The notes beneath the pieces were generated by a model. The model was not told the DNA's origin, searched no databases, and saw nothing but the letters and a program-made list of their open reading frames with translations. A DNA stretch of 60,226 bases from Carex sylvatica (taxonomy: Eukaryota; Streptophyta; Magnoliopsida; Poales; Cyperaceae), in contig CAXKVR010000520.1 in assembly GCA_964058845.1 (NCBI GenBank), positions 1 through 60,226 of the forward strand, read 5' to 3'. Positions 12,446 to 21,623 of this stretch are shown here, one piece after another (positions within the stretch are counted from its first letter, which is position 1; each line of letters opens with the position of its first letter). The position numbers and the translations under genes are program-made.

Positions 12446-13480
12446 ATACTCAACAACACAATGAATTAAGGTTCAAATTAGGCACGCTAGAACTTAGAGA
12501 ATAAGACATATTAAATCCTCACTTCAAAAGAATTCATGGCAATCAAACAGTTCATTTTAAGACTTGTCTGTCAAACCAAAACAGTGGTAACGTTTATAAA
12601 ATGTTATAACGTTTTCATCAAATGTACTAAATTAATTGGCAATACAGGTAAAACGTTGGTAATATTTAATAAATCGTTGTAACGTTTTCATCAAATACAA
12701 GCAAAATAGAGAAAATATTATAATGATTATATAAACGTTGGTAACGATTTAAATCAATTGTTGAAAATCTGAGAAATGGAATTTTTGGTAAAAAGGTCGT
12801 TTCGAGGCAGTGCTAAATGTTACATAACGATTTGAAATCGTTGTAACATTTCATGAAAATCATGCAGTATTTGAGTAAAACATTGGTAACATTGTATAAA
12901 AATGTTGATAACATTTCATAAAGCGTTGGTAACGATTTAAATCAAATGTTAAAAATCTGAGAAATGAAATTTTTGACAAGATGTCATTTCGAGCCAGTGC
13001 TAAACGTTACGTAACGTTATAACATTTTAGGAAAATCATGTAGTAATTGAGGAAACGTTGGTAACATTTTATAAACCATTATAACGTTTTAGGCGAAAAA
13101 GACACTTAAACGGATTCGGACCCGTCCCTTCCTCTTCTTTTTCACTCACGCCTCCTCTCTTCCTTTCTTTCTCTCTTTCTCTCTCTCTCCACCTCTCTCT
13201 CTCTCTCCTCCTATTCCGGCCATCTCTCTCAACCAAATCAAAAGATTTTTTCAGATTTCTCTTCTCATCTCTTCCCTCTACCCGAATATACCCTCAAATT
13301 CAAGTTTCTCTCTCTCTCTCTCTCTCTCATCTCTTCTCCTAAACCCTAACCAAAACCCTAAGTTGAATTCCGGCGATCCGACGGTGAATTGATTGTGTTA
13401 TTGGTGAAATTTGATGAATTGTGGATTTAAGGGTTAAATTACATAATTGTTATATCTTATGAATTGTGAATTTTTAATAG
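12446..13480 (+). other. Post-pol non-coding region of the copia element with AACGTT array and CT-rich tract
   Basis: No protein is readable. From about 12580 to 13090 the same AACGTT/GTAACGTTTT words as in the LTR recur, many decayed to AACATT or AATGTT. From 13120 to 13340 the plus strand is strongly pyrimidine-rich with long CT runs. Sirevirus elements are known for long non-coding DNA here and sometimes an envelope-like frame; none is seen. Confidence 0.65.
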
Positions 13481-13489
13481 GATTGAAAT

Positions 13490-14950
13490 GCAAAAATGCA
13501 TGTTATGCGCAAAGCGTATACACAAAGCTTAAGTACAGCGAGCTGTACTGTACTTTGTTTAAAACCTTGATTTAGCTCCCAAATTAGATTGCAAGTGTAC
13601 AATCTTTATCGAATAGTATAATCAGGTATCGATCCACAGAGAACGGTTCAATTCTGGACTTTTGCTTAGCTAAGTTAGGTACTAGAAGTAATGAAAGGGT
13701 AATTTGGTTTTTTTATATTTCCTAAGTTCAATAACAGTAAATGACAGCAATTAAAAGTTTGGTTTTACTTGATTATAAAACGAAGTTTCCAGGATTTTAG
13801 ACTTTGTCTTTCAACTCTGCCTCTTTGATCCCTTCACGTGACTCGCATACTTTCGTATGCAACCCATGTGATGCGACCCGCGTGCTCTCACATGCGATTC
13901 GCGTGGACCTCGAGTGAATGCAGCATGTGTCTGATCTTTAGCTATTTACTTGTGTAAGGATCCATTGACCGTACCTAAAGTTCCTAAACCTCAACTCTTG
14001 TTATATGACTTAATGAACTTGGTAAGGAAATGCAACTTCACCTTCTTACATCTCATACCTCTAGGGTATTCAATTCTAAGTCATTTGTCTGGTTTACTAA
14101 AGGTATCCACTATCTCTCAATAGATGGAAATTTCACCTCTCAGTTACTATTGATCTTACCTCTCAGATCAAAGATCTACCTCAAATACTTGATCTAATTG
14201 TAAGAAACATCAAGGTCAAAATACTAGAAGAGATGCTATAGACATTCAACAGTAGACAACAAGATTCATTCAAGCAATTTCAATCAAGCAATAGAAATAA
14301 TACTCAGGCAAATGAACACAAATATAAACTCAGATCTAAACATCATGCATTACAAAATAGAGTTTCAGACTACATCTTAACCCTAGAAACTAAAAGATCT
14401 ACTCAATCATGATCAAGAAAGAAAGAAAGAAAGTAAAGAAAGTAAAGAAAGAAAGAAGATATGTGAAACTCTCCAATCTTCACTGCTCAGCTCTCCCGCT
14501 TCTTCTTTTTTTTTGAACCTCTCTCTTAGATTCTATTCGATCCCCTGGTTAGTGGCAGATGATGTCCTTTTATAGCCTTCCCGAATGCCCCTTTCATCTT
14601 TGGGCCTTAATTGGGCCTCCGCCTTCTGCTCTGGAAAACTCCAATGCGGCTCGCGTCAGGATTGATGCGGGTCGCATCATAGTTTTTCTGATGCGACTAG
14701 CGTCTATGGTAGCGTCAGAGTGGTAACGCGGGTCGCGTGGCATGGATGCGAGTCGCATCGAAGTCTGTCTGATGAGGCTAGCATCTGTGGTAGCGTCAGA
14801 GTGGTAAGCGACTCGCGTCAGGGTTGATGCGACTCGCATGCACAGTCTTAGATTATTAGTTATCTTATGATTTCGCCAATTTATCTGCAAATAAGAATGA
14901 AAACACAGTAGTACCACATTCTATAGATATTCAATGTAATAGACGCTATT
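13490..14950. mobile_element. Unclassified insertion in the copia element (LARD-like?)
   Basis: Composition changes sharply from the flanks. The stretch has a GTATCGATCCACAGAGA segment (13625-13645) of a sort often seen near the ends of non-autonomous Ty3-type elements in plants, an AAAG microsatellite (about 14410-14458), and two groups of ATGCGACTCGCGT-like words (13830-13915 and 14640-14845). Edges and target duplication could not be fixed; AAAGCGTA near both edges (about 13522 and 14962) is a weak candidate. No coding capacity: the 107-codon minus frame at 14594-14917 is just the repeated GCG words. Class is a guess. Confidence 0.4.
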
Positions 14951-15521
14951 TAATTGTTTAAAGCGTAAATTTTGGTACGGGGATTGGTCTGAATAATAGA
15001 TCAAATATGGTGATATCAATGCCATTTGCTAGACTGACTTGAATTGCAATATCGTGAAAATTTGTTGATTGATGATGATATGCATAAAATATAAGAAGTG
15101 ATGTAGAAATTATATGAATTGATAACTTGTCGAGGGTTAAATTGCAAAATTATTGAATACATATACTTGGAACCTTGATAAGTTATAAAGTCCCATGTTG
15201 AAACGCATAAAATGAATTGACTTGTGTGCATATGTAAATATGCATGAATTGATTTATCGAATGACAATTTTTGTTTTTGTCACGTGTTGCAAATAATGCA
15301 AGTATATACCCTCAATTATATTTTATTTATCGGTATCATATTACTATTTTGAAGGGGAGTGCATATTTTGAGGGGGAGCACTTTGAAAATGTGCTTATTT
15401 GTTTCCCTTTCGTCGATTTCCAAAATGGGGAGAAAATGGTACCTATGGCTAGAAAATGCAAAATTAGACTTATGCATTATCTCGCATTGTATGTTTTTGC
15501 AAATCGTCCAAAGAGGGAGAT
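14951..15521 (+). other. Copia 3' internal region and polypurine tract
   Basis: Non-coding DNA leading to the 3' LTR. Purine-rich runs occur at 15352-15378 (GAGGGGGAG) and directly before the LTR, where AAAGAGGGAGAT (15510-15521) is the likely plus-strand primer. More than one purine tract fits Sirevirus elements. The short open frames at 15271-15604 cross the LTR edge and are not genes. Confidence 0.6.
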
Positions 15522-16836
15522 TGTTGGTTGTAGCAATAATCTTTTTCGTCTATTTGACTAATTTGCAAAAACATACAATTATTGAATCTTACGATTTCTT
15601 TTAGTTTTGAAAAATATGTAGGTTCAACTAAAGTGGAATTGCAAAATAGAATACTTGGACTGAAGAAATCATGAAGAGGCTTATCAAGAATTCGAATTGT
15701 AAAATCAGAAGCTTGGTAAAGTAAGTTTGAGGCTGTTTAAATAGGGATAAAACACTAGTAACGTTTGTAAAACGTTGTAACATTTTAGGTATGTCTGGAA
15801 CGCTGAAGGAATAAACTGATCAAACTCAGAAAATAAAATAAAACGTTGTAACGTTTTCATAAAACGTTATAACGTTTTAAGTTGTCAGAACAGCTGTAAT
15901 CTAACTGTGCAAATCGATATGAAACGTTACAACGTTTTACAACCGTTGTAATATTTTAGAGAATGTCAGAATTGCTAAATACGGCTGTCTAAATTCTACT
16001 TTAAACGTTGCAATGTTTTACAACCGTTGTAATATTTTAAGAGTGTCAGAGCTTTAAGCACAGCTGTATCAGAATTCAAAATAAAACGTGGTAACATTTT
16101 ACAAACGTTGTAACGATTTCATTAATTATGAGCTTTGAAAATTCCTATTTTTGATCAAGTTTGATACAGTCTAAAACGTTACATAACGTTATACAATCGT
16201 TGGTAACGTTTTGATCGATTAGCTGAGCTGTCAGAAAATTAAAACCCTAAATCGCATTTTGAACTAAAACGTTGTAACGTTTTATAAAACGTTGGTAACG
16301 TTTTATCTCACTTCAAATAGGGCTTTGAGCTTTCTTCCCAAAATAATCAAGCCGACCCTAAACTTCAAAAACGCAATTTTCTAAGAGCTTTAGTTACTCC
16401 ATTGTTGTGAGAGCTTAAAACTTTAAAATTCCTCAAACAACCTCAAACCCACTTCACTAATCTCAAGTTAGATTAGATTAGAGTGATCTATTGAGTGTTT
16501 CTCTTGAGTAGCTTAAAATAAGAGACCTTGTTCTCATCTCTAGGAGGCCGTGTGACTTCCTTTGATTGTAAGGGCTCGCCGGATCTCGTTCTTAGTTGGC
16601 CGATTGACTTCTCGCTTGGATTGTAAGAGCTCAACGGTTCACAAGTTGTAATTCTTTCATATTGGGCAATAGAAAGGCGCACCTAGAAAAGGTTGCGAAG
16701 CTCCGGAGATGTAGGCCTTTGTTTTGCCGAACTCCGTTATCATCCCGCGTGTCAAATTTTTCTAAACTCTTCTATTTACTTTTAATTGCGATTATTTTCT
16801 GTTTTTAGAGTAATTAGTGGTGCCCCTAATTGAAGA
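15522..16836 (+). repeat. 3' LTR of Sirevirus-like copia element
   Basis: Begins TGTTGGTTGTAGC like the 5' LTR and ends CTAATTGAAGA, with two substitutions against the 5' LTR end; GACAC follows. It lacks the tandem 60-bp segment of the 5' LTR. AACGTT words are dense at 15750-16310, and many differences between the LTRs are CG to TG or CA changes inside those words, as expected from deamination of methylated cytosine. Confidence 0.92.
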
Positions 16837-17330
16837 GACACTACAGTTAACAATACACACACTTTACATGTGCACAATAGATATATTTAGTGAATTTTTT
16901 TTAGAATTAAGCATTTTCAAACACCAATAATATATTATTTGAAAGACATGAAATATTCGAACATAAAATCACTAAACTTAATTTAACTTAGTTCTATTAT
17001 TAAAACATGACACTACGGTTAACAATACACACACTTTACATGTGCACAATATATATATTTAGTGAATTTTTTTTTAGAATTAAGAATTTTCAAACACTAA
17101 TAATATATTATTTGAAAGACATGAAACATTCCAACATAAAATCACTAAACTTAGTTTGTAATAACAACTTAATTTCATATATGAACATGTCGTACTAATT
17201 GAAAAAAATAATACTAATAATATATTATTTGAAAGACAAGAAACATTCAACATAAAATCACTAAATTTAGTTTGTAATAACAACTTAATTTCATATATGA
17301 ATATGTTGTACTAATTGAAAAAACTATATC
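16837..17330 (+). repeat. Tandem duplications inside the hAT-like element
   Basis: A segment starting GACACTACAGTTAACAATAC at 16837 recurs at 17009 (period about 172 bp). A shorter segment starting near 17098 (TAATATATTATTTGAAAGAC) recurs near 17213 (period about 115 bp). The copia element inserted into the GACAC of the first unit. AT-rich, no coding potential. Confidence 0.75.
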
Positions 17331-17417
17331 AGTAAGTAAGAAAATATATATGGTATATAAATAATAGAGAAATTAATCAATTAATTCAAAGTAAGTAAGA
17401 AGAATATATATATGTAT

Positions 17418-17831
17418 GAGATGGGCTATGGTGAGTTGCAAAGTAAAGCGACTATTTTACTTCACACTAATATTTTGTGATTTTAAAGTTCAAAGCATCG
17501 ACCCGAATGCTCAACATGATCTCCATATTGAAATGTGCTTGGAGACCAAATTTTACATTTTTTGGAATTTTTTTACTATTTATTAAGCCACTTTGAGAAT
17601 CGTTGGTCCAGTGGTCCAAAAACTTTTACTGTTTTTACTATTCACCCGAATTTTCATATTTTCAAAGTGGCTTAATAAATAGTAAAAAAATTCTAAAAAA
17701 TATAAAATTTAGTTTGCAAGCCTATTTTATTATGAAGAACATGTTGGAAGGTTCGAATCGGCTATTTGAACTTTAAAAATGAAGATATTGCGTGAAGTGT
17801 AAACCTGTTTTACTTTGCAACTCACTGTAGC

Positions 17832-17838
<7 letters not shown>
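17418..17838. mobile_element. Foldback/MITE-like element with long inverted repeats, copy 2
   Basis: The outer arms start GAGATGGGCTATGGTGAG at left, and the right arm read inward begins GAGATGAGCTACAGTGAG. Pairing continues through GTTGCAAAGTAAA for about 75 bp with mismatches. The inner arms at about 17560-17600 and 17665-17710 repeat the TTTTTTTACTATTTATTAA core of the element at 2296. It is nested in the hAT-like element, next to a CT/TA microsatellite. Confidence 0.7.
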
Positions 17839-17911
<73 letters not shown>

Positions 17912-17922
17912 ATTTATATATA
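17834..17922. repeat. Compound microsatellite (TC)n(TA)n
   Basis: An uninterrupted TC run followed by a TA run with a few TTT interruptions, directly abutting the foldback element. Confidence 0.95.
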
Positions 17923-18285
17923 GCCAAGTACAAATAAAACTGTAATACAGGATTTATGAAACTTATTATCACACAGTCACAGAAAAAATAAAATAAAAAT
18001 AATAATCACTAAAATCAACAAAAAAAAAGGGAATAAATGAAAATAAACGGATGATCAAACAAGAATAAATAGAATAATTGAGAATAATCGACAGTAATTG
18101 ACCGATTAATTGGGAAAAATCCACTAATAGATCTCTAATAAGTGTATTCGTTACTGTGTGACTGCCGTTAACAATTAAATAGGCATATAATAGACCGTTA
18201 AGACCTTTTTTACAACACTAATATATATAAAAGGGCTCAAAACTTTCTCCCGCCCTGGACCCCAAAATCTTCAGGACCGGCTCTA

Positions 18286-18410
18286 GTTGCAACTACCATT
18301 CTCTTGCCATATGTGGACACTACTACTGTGATGTAAAGATCTTCAATTGAAGTGTTGTATTAGGGTTGGAACCACCCTCTTACCTCACAATATGAGGCCA
18401 CTACTAGTAT
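18286..18410 (+). repeat. Satellite, plus orientation, block 2
   Basis: About 1.5 units resume in register after the hAT-like element and are cut at the AGTAT target of the solo LTR (18406-18410). Confidence 0.88.
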
Positions 18411-19605
18411 TGTTATTCTTAGTGCACCACTAATTACTCTAAAAACTAAAAATAATCGCAATTAAAAGTAAATAGATGAGGTTAGAGTATATTTGACACG
18501 CGGAGTGATAACGGAGTTCGGCCAAACAAAGGCCTACGTCTCTAGGACGTCACAACCTCTTTTAGGTGCGTCTTTCTATTACCCAATACGAAATGATTAC
18601 AACTTGTGAACCGGTGAGCCCTTACAACCAATGGAAAGTCACATGGCCAACTAGAGAAGAGAACTGGTGAGCCCTTACAACCAACGGGAAGTCACACGAC
18701 CAACTCAAAGCGAGAACGAAGTCTCAAATTTTAAATCCTCAAGAAGAACACTCAAGATATCACTATAACCTAATCTAACTCAAGATTAGTGCAGTGGGTT
18801 TGAGGTTGTTTGAGAGATATTGAAGCTTTAAACTCAATCAACAATGGAGGAACCAAGCTCACAGAAAAACAGTGTTTTTGAAAGTTAGGGTCGGCTGGGA
18901 TGAGTGGGGAAGAGACCCCCACTGCTCTATTTATAGATACAGCTCCAAAAAGAGCAATTTGCCTTAAAACATTGCCAACGTTTTATAAAACGTTACAACA
19001 TTTTAGTTCAAAATTTAAATTATAATTTCTTTTTTTGCGAGATTGATCAAATTATTATCAACGATTGTAAAACGTTTGTAATATTTTGCACTGTAAAAAT
19101 ATCATAAAAAACAGAAATTTCTGAATCTTGAATTTAATTAAAACGTTACAACTTTTGTCAAACGTTACAATGCTGATTTAATTAAATATTTGTAACGATT
19201 GACAAACGTTACCAATGTTTGTAATTCAATCTGAGTTTAATCCAACTGTGCTTCAGCATTTCTGACAGGCTGAAATCGTTATAACGTTTTAAATTCCTTC
19301 TGAGTTTGATCAAGTTGTTACTTTAGCGTTTCTGACAGGCTAAAAATGTTACAACGTTTTACAAACGTTACCAATGTTTATCCCTGTTTAAACAACATCA
19401 AACTAACTTTATCAAGTTTAAGATTTTACAATTTGTATTCTTGATAAGTGTCTTCATGATTTCTTCAGTTCAAGTATTCTATATTATAATTTCATTTGAC
19501 TTGATCCTGCATATCTATTAAAAATAGAAGAAATCATAAAATTCAATAATTGTATGTTTTTGCAAATTAGTCAAATAGACGAAAAAGATTATTGCTAGAA
19601 CAACA
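18411..19605 (-). mobile_element. Solo LTR of the same Sirevirus-like family, inverted
   Basis: The plus strand begins TGTTATTCTTAGTGCACCAC and ends GCTAGAACAACA, the reverse complement of the LTR found at 6022 and 15522. AGTAT is repeated exactly at both flanks (18406-18410 and 19606-19610), and the satellite unit reads through the empty site. No internal region remains, so LTR-LTR recombination removed it. It carries the AACGTT array (about 18965-19380), heavily decayed. Confidence 0.9.
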
Positions 19606-20095
19606 AGTATGTTGCAAACACCATCAATTGGAGTGTAGTATTAGGGATGCAATTATCCTATTCTCTTTCCATATGGAGACACTACTAGAGTTCTCCAAAG
19701 ACAGTCAATTGGAGTGTTATATTAGGGTTGTAACTATTTTTTCTGTTGCCATATGGAGACACTACTAGAATTCTACAAAAATCTTCAATTGGAGTGTTGC
19801 ATGATGGTTGCAACCACCCTCTTCTCTTGCCATATGGAGACACTTCTAGTGTGCCTCAAATACCATCAATTGGAGTGTTGTATTAGGATTGCAGCTACCC
19901 TCTTCTCTTGCCATATGGAGACACTACTAGTATGCTGTAAAGACCTTCAATTAGAATATTGTATTAGGGATGCAACTACCCTCTTCTTTTGTCATATAGT
20001 GACACTACTAGTGTCCTGAAAAGACCATTAATTGAAGTGTTGTATTAGGGTTGCAACCACCATCTTCTCTCGCAATATGAGAACACTACTAATAT
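19606..20095 (+). repeat. Satellite, plus orientation, block 3
   Basis: About six units, ending near 20095. The 88-codon open frame at 19753-20019 is three consecutive readings of the open frame of the unit. Confidence 0.9.
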
Positions 20096-20161
20096 AGGGC
20101 TGCTAATGGACGGGCCCCATATTCAAACTCAGCCCAGTTCGAAATTAAAATGAAAGGGTCA
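20096..20161. mobile_element. Possible hAT terminus fragment
   Basis: Starts TAGGGCTGCTAATGGACGGG, which looks like the end of a plant hAT-type MITE, and runs 66 bp to the first base of the CACTA element. The rest of the element is not found, so either the CACTA element landed in it or a rearrangement removed it. Confidence 0.35.
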
Positions 20162-20179
20162 CACTAGTAGAAAAACAGG

Positions 20180-20450
20180 AATCAGGATCGGCCTATCTGG
20201 GTTGGCTATATGAAACAACTGATACTAATATCTATCTAGATCGGTTCTCTGAATAAAATCGATCCTAATAGTTAATCAGATCGGATTTTTTAGTCAACCG
20301 ATCCTAATTTGTGAACTATCAGGATCGGTTGTTTATAAAAATTGATCCCAATAGTTCAACTATTAGGATCAGTTGTTCTAAACAATTGATCCTGATACTA
20401 TCAGGATCAGTTTTTTATAAACAACCGATCCTAATAGTGCAAATAAAAAG
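20180..20450. repeat. CACTA 5' sub-terminal repeats
   Basis: Eight or more words of the type GGATCGGTT / AACCGATCC / GGATCAGTT in both orientations, typically separated by 20-40 bp. In this superfamily such repeats are the binding sites for the element's own DNA-binding protein. Confidence 0.8.
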
Positions 20451-21327
20451 TTAATTCAGTCTGATTTTTGTCAGAATCTCGTTTCTCTTCCTCTATCGCC
20501 TCTCTTAATTAGCGTAGCAGCTATTTTGCTCTACATTAATTCAGCTATCTCAGCTCTCTTTTCTCAAGTTTGTTATTAGTGGAGCACCATTTATTGGCTA
20601 TGATTCGGTTCAAACCCTAAACCCTAAATTCTATATATACAAGAAGTGAGTTATGATCTAGCCCCGCTCAAAATCTAAACCTTATAGCCTTGATTCAACT
20701 CTTTTATTGGCTCCACAAGCTTTTAAGTTTGAATATCTAGCCTCTTCTCATTTCAAGTTTTTCTTTATATGTGGAGATTTGGATGCACATGCATATATAT
20801 GCATGTATGCTATATATAAGCTAATATATGAGCTATATATGAGTTATTCTTTATATGTGGAGATTTTCTTTATAAGTTTGAATACATTTTCTTATTTCAA
20901 GATTTGCATGCACACGCTTTTGAGTTTGCTATATATATGCTATATATATGCTATATGAGTAGTTTTTTATTTATTTCAAGTTGTAGGATATATAGCATGC
21001 ATGTTATATATGTACATCTCTTAATTAGGTTTCGATCGATGGTTTAATTTTGTAGATTGACTATTATTGAGATATTTGGTGCAGCGATCTTCATTTCACT
21101 CGATCCGGCATCCAAAAAAAGTTGTAAATACAACCTAGAACTCATGTTTAATTAGTTTTGTGCATTAATGTATTTTTTTGGTAAAAGATGTATTTATATT
21201 AGCTAGGTATGTAGCTAGAGTACTGTCTTATGAGCCACAATCGCATTATTAATGCCTTTAGGTCATGATACCCGTTCAAAATAAATCCATTAGGAATTAA
21301 TTTTGAATAGTCCCCATTTTGGGACTG

Positions 21328-21530
21328 CTCTTTGAATACTTTGTCTCATTTAGGATGTGGCCACATGTTAGTCGTGTTATAGCATTTAAGAAAATTTTGG
21401 CAGTATTTTCCTTTATTAGTTCCCCAAATATTCGGGGAACTAAGGAGAAATACTATCGAAATTTTCTTAAATGCTAAAACACGACTAACATGTGGTCACT
21501 ATTGAGACAAAGTATTCAGAAAGTGGGATA
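21328..21530. repeat. Long near-perfect hairpin upstream of the CACTA transposase
   Basis: Arms of about 100 bp meet almost without a loop at TTCCCCAAATATTCGGGGAA (about 21420-21439). Left-arm landmarks are GAATACTTTGTCTC, CCACATGTTAGTCGTG and CATTTAAGAAAATTT, each mirrored in the right arm with few mismatches. It lies about 100 bp before the transposase start, probably in a 5' intron or leader. It may be a nested MITE or a fixed part of the element. Confidence 0.85.
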
Positions 21531-21623
21531 AGATGGTAACTCGGCCCTATGTAAGCCTTATTGTGAACATAATTGAGTACCCCAACCTTGTTCTTAATTA
21601 ATTGTGTTTTATTATAATTGCAG

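Larger units (their letters stand above)
6022..16836 (+). mobile_element. Ty1/copia LTR retrotransposon, Sirevirus-like, degenerate
   Basis: Two LTRs flank an internal region in the copia order gag, protease, (integrase), reverse transcriptase, RNase H. GACAC occurs on both sides (6017-6021 and 16837-16841). The primer site matches initiator-Met tRNA. Features pointing to the Sirevirus lineage are the long gag with two CCHC knuckles, about 3 kb of non-coding DNA between pol and the 3' LTR, and arrays of a short palindrome in LTR and pre-polypurine DNA. The element is dead: most integrase is deleted, and several stops and at least one frameshift occur. Another insertion (about 13500-14950) lies downstream of pol. 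Confidence 0.88.
5585..18285. mobile_element. hAT-like DNA transposon, non-autonomous, holding a nested copia element
   Basis: The ends are CAGGATCGATCCT at left and, read inward from the right, TAGAGCCGGTCCT, which match imperfectly. GTTGCAAC is present at both flanks (5577-5584 and 18286-18293), an 8-bp duplication as expected for hAT. Joining the flanks restores a normal satellite unit. About 1.9 kb belongs to this element; the rest is the copia insertion at 6022-16836. Both ends have G/C-rich GGGCCCC-like tracts. No transposase is visible, so it was moved by another element. Caution: GTTGCAAC is also a normal satellite word, so the duplication is supportive but not unique proof. Confidence 0.7.

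Noticed and set aside
14594..14917. A 107-codon minus-strand protein
   Set aside because: It consists of translated GCGACTCGC-type repeats within a non-coding insertion.
13522..14970. AAAGCGTA as a firm target duplication for the 13490-14950 insertion
   Set aside because: The sequence inside these words does not show matching inverted or LTR-type ends, so the boundaries remain unproven.
15271..15604. Envelope-like frame of the Sirevirus-like element
   Set aside because: Two short overlapping frames that run into the LTR, with no transmembrane pattern; not supported.
20613..20632. Interstitial telomere repeat (AACCCTAAACCCTAAA)
   Set aside because: Only two units, inside the CACTA element; the similar CCTAAACCCTAACC near 13340 is also too short.
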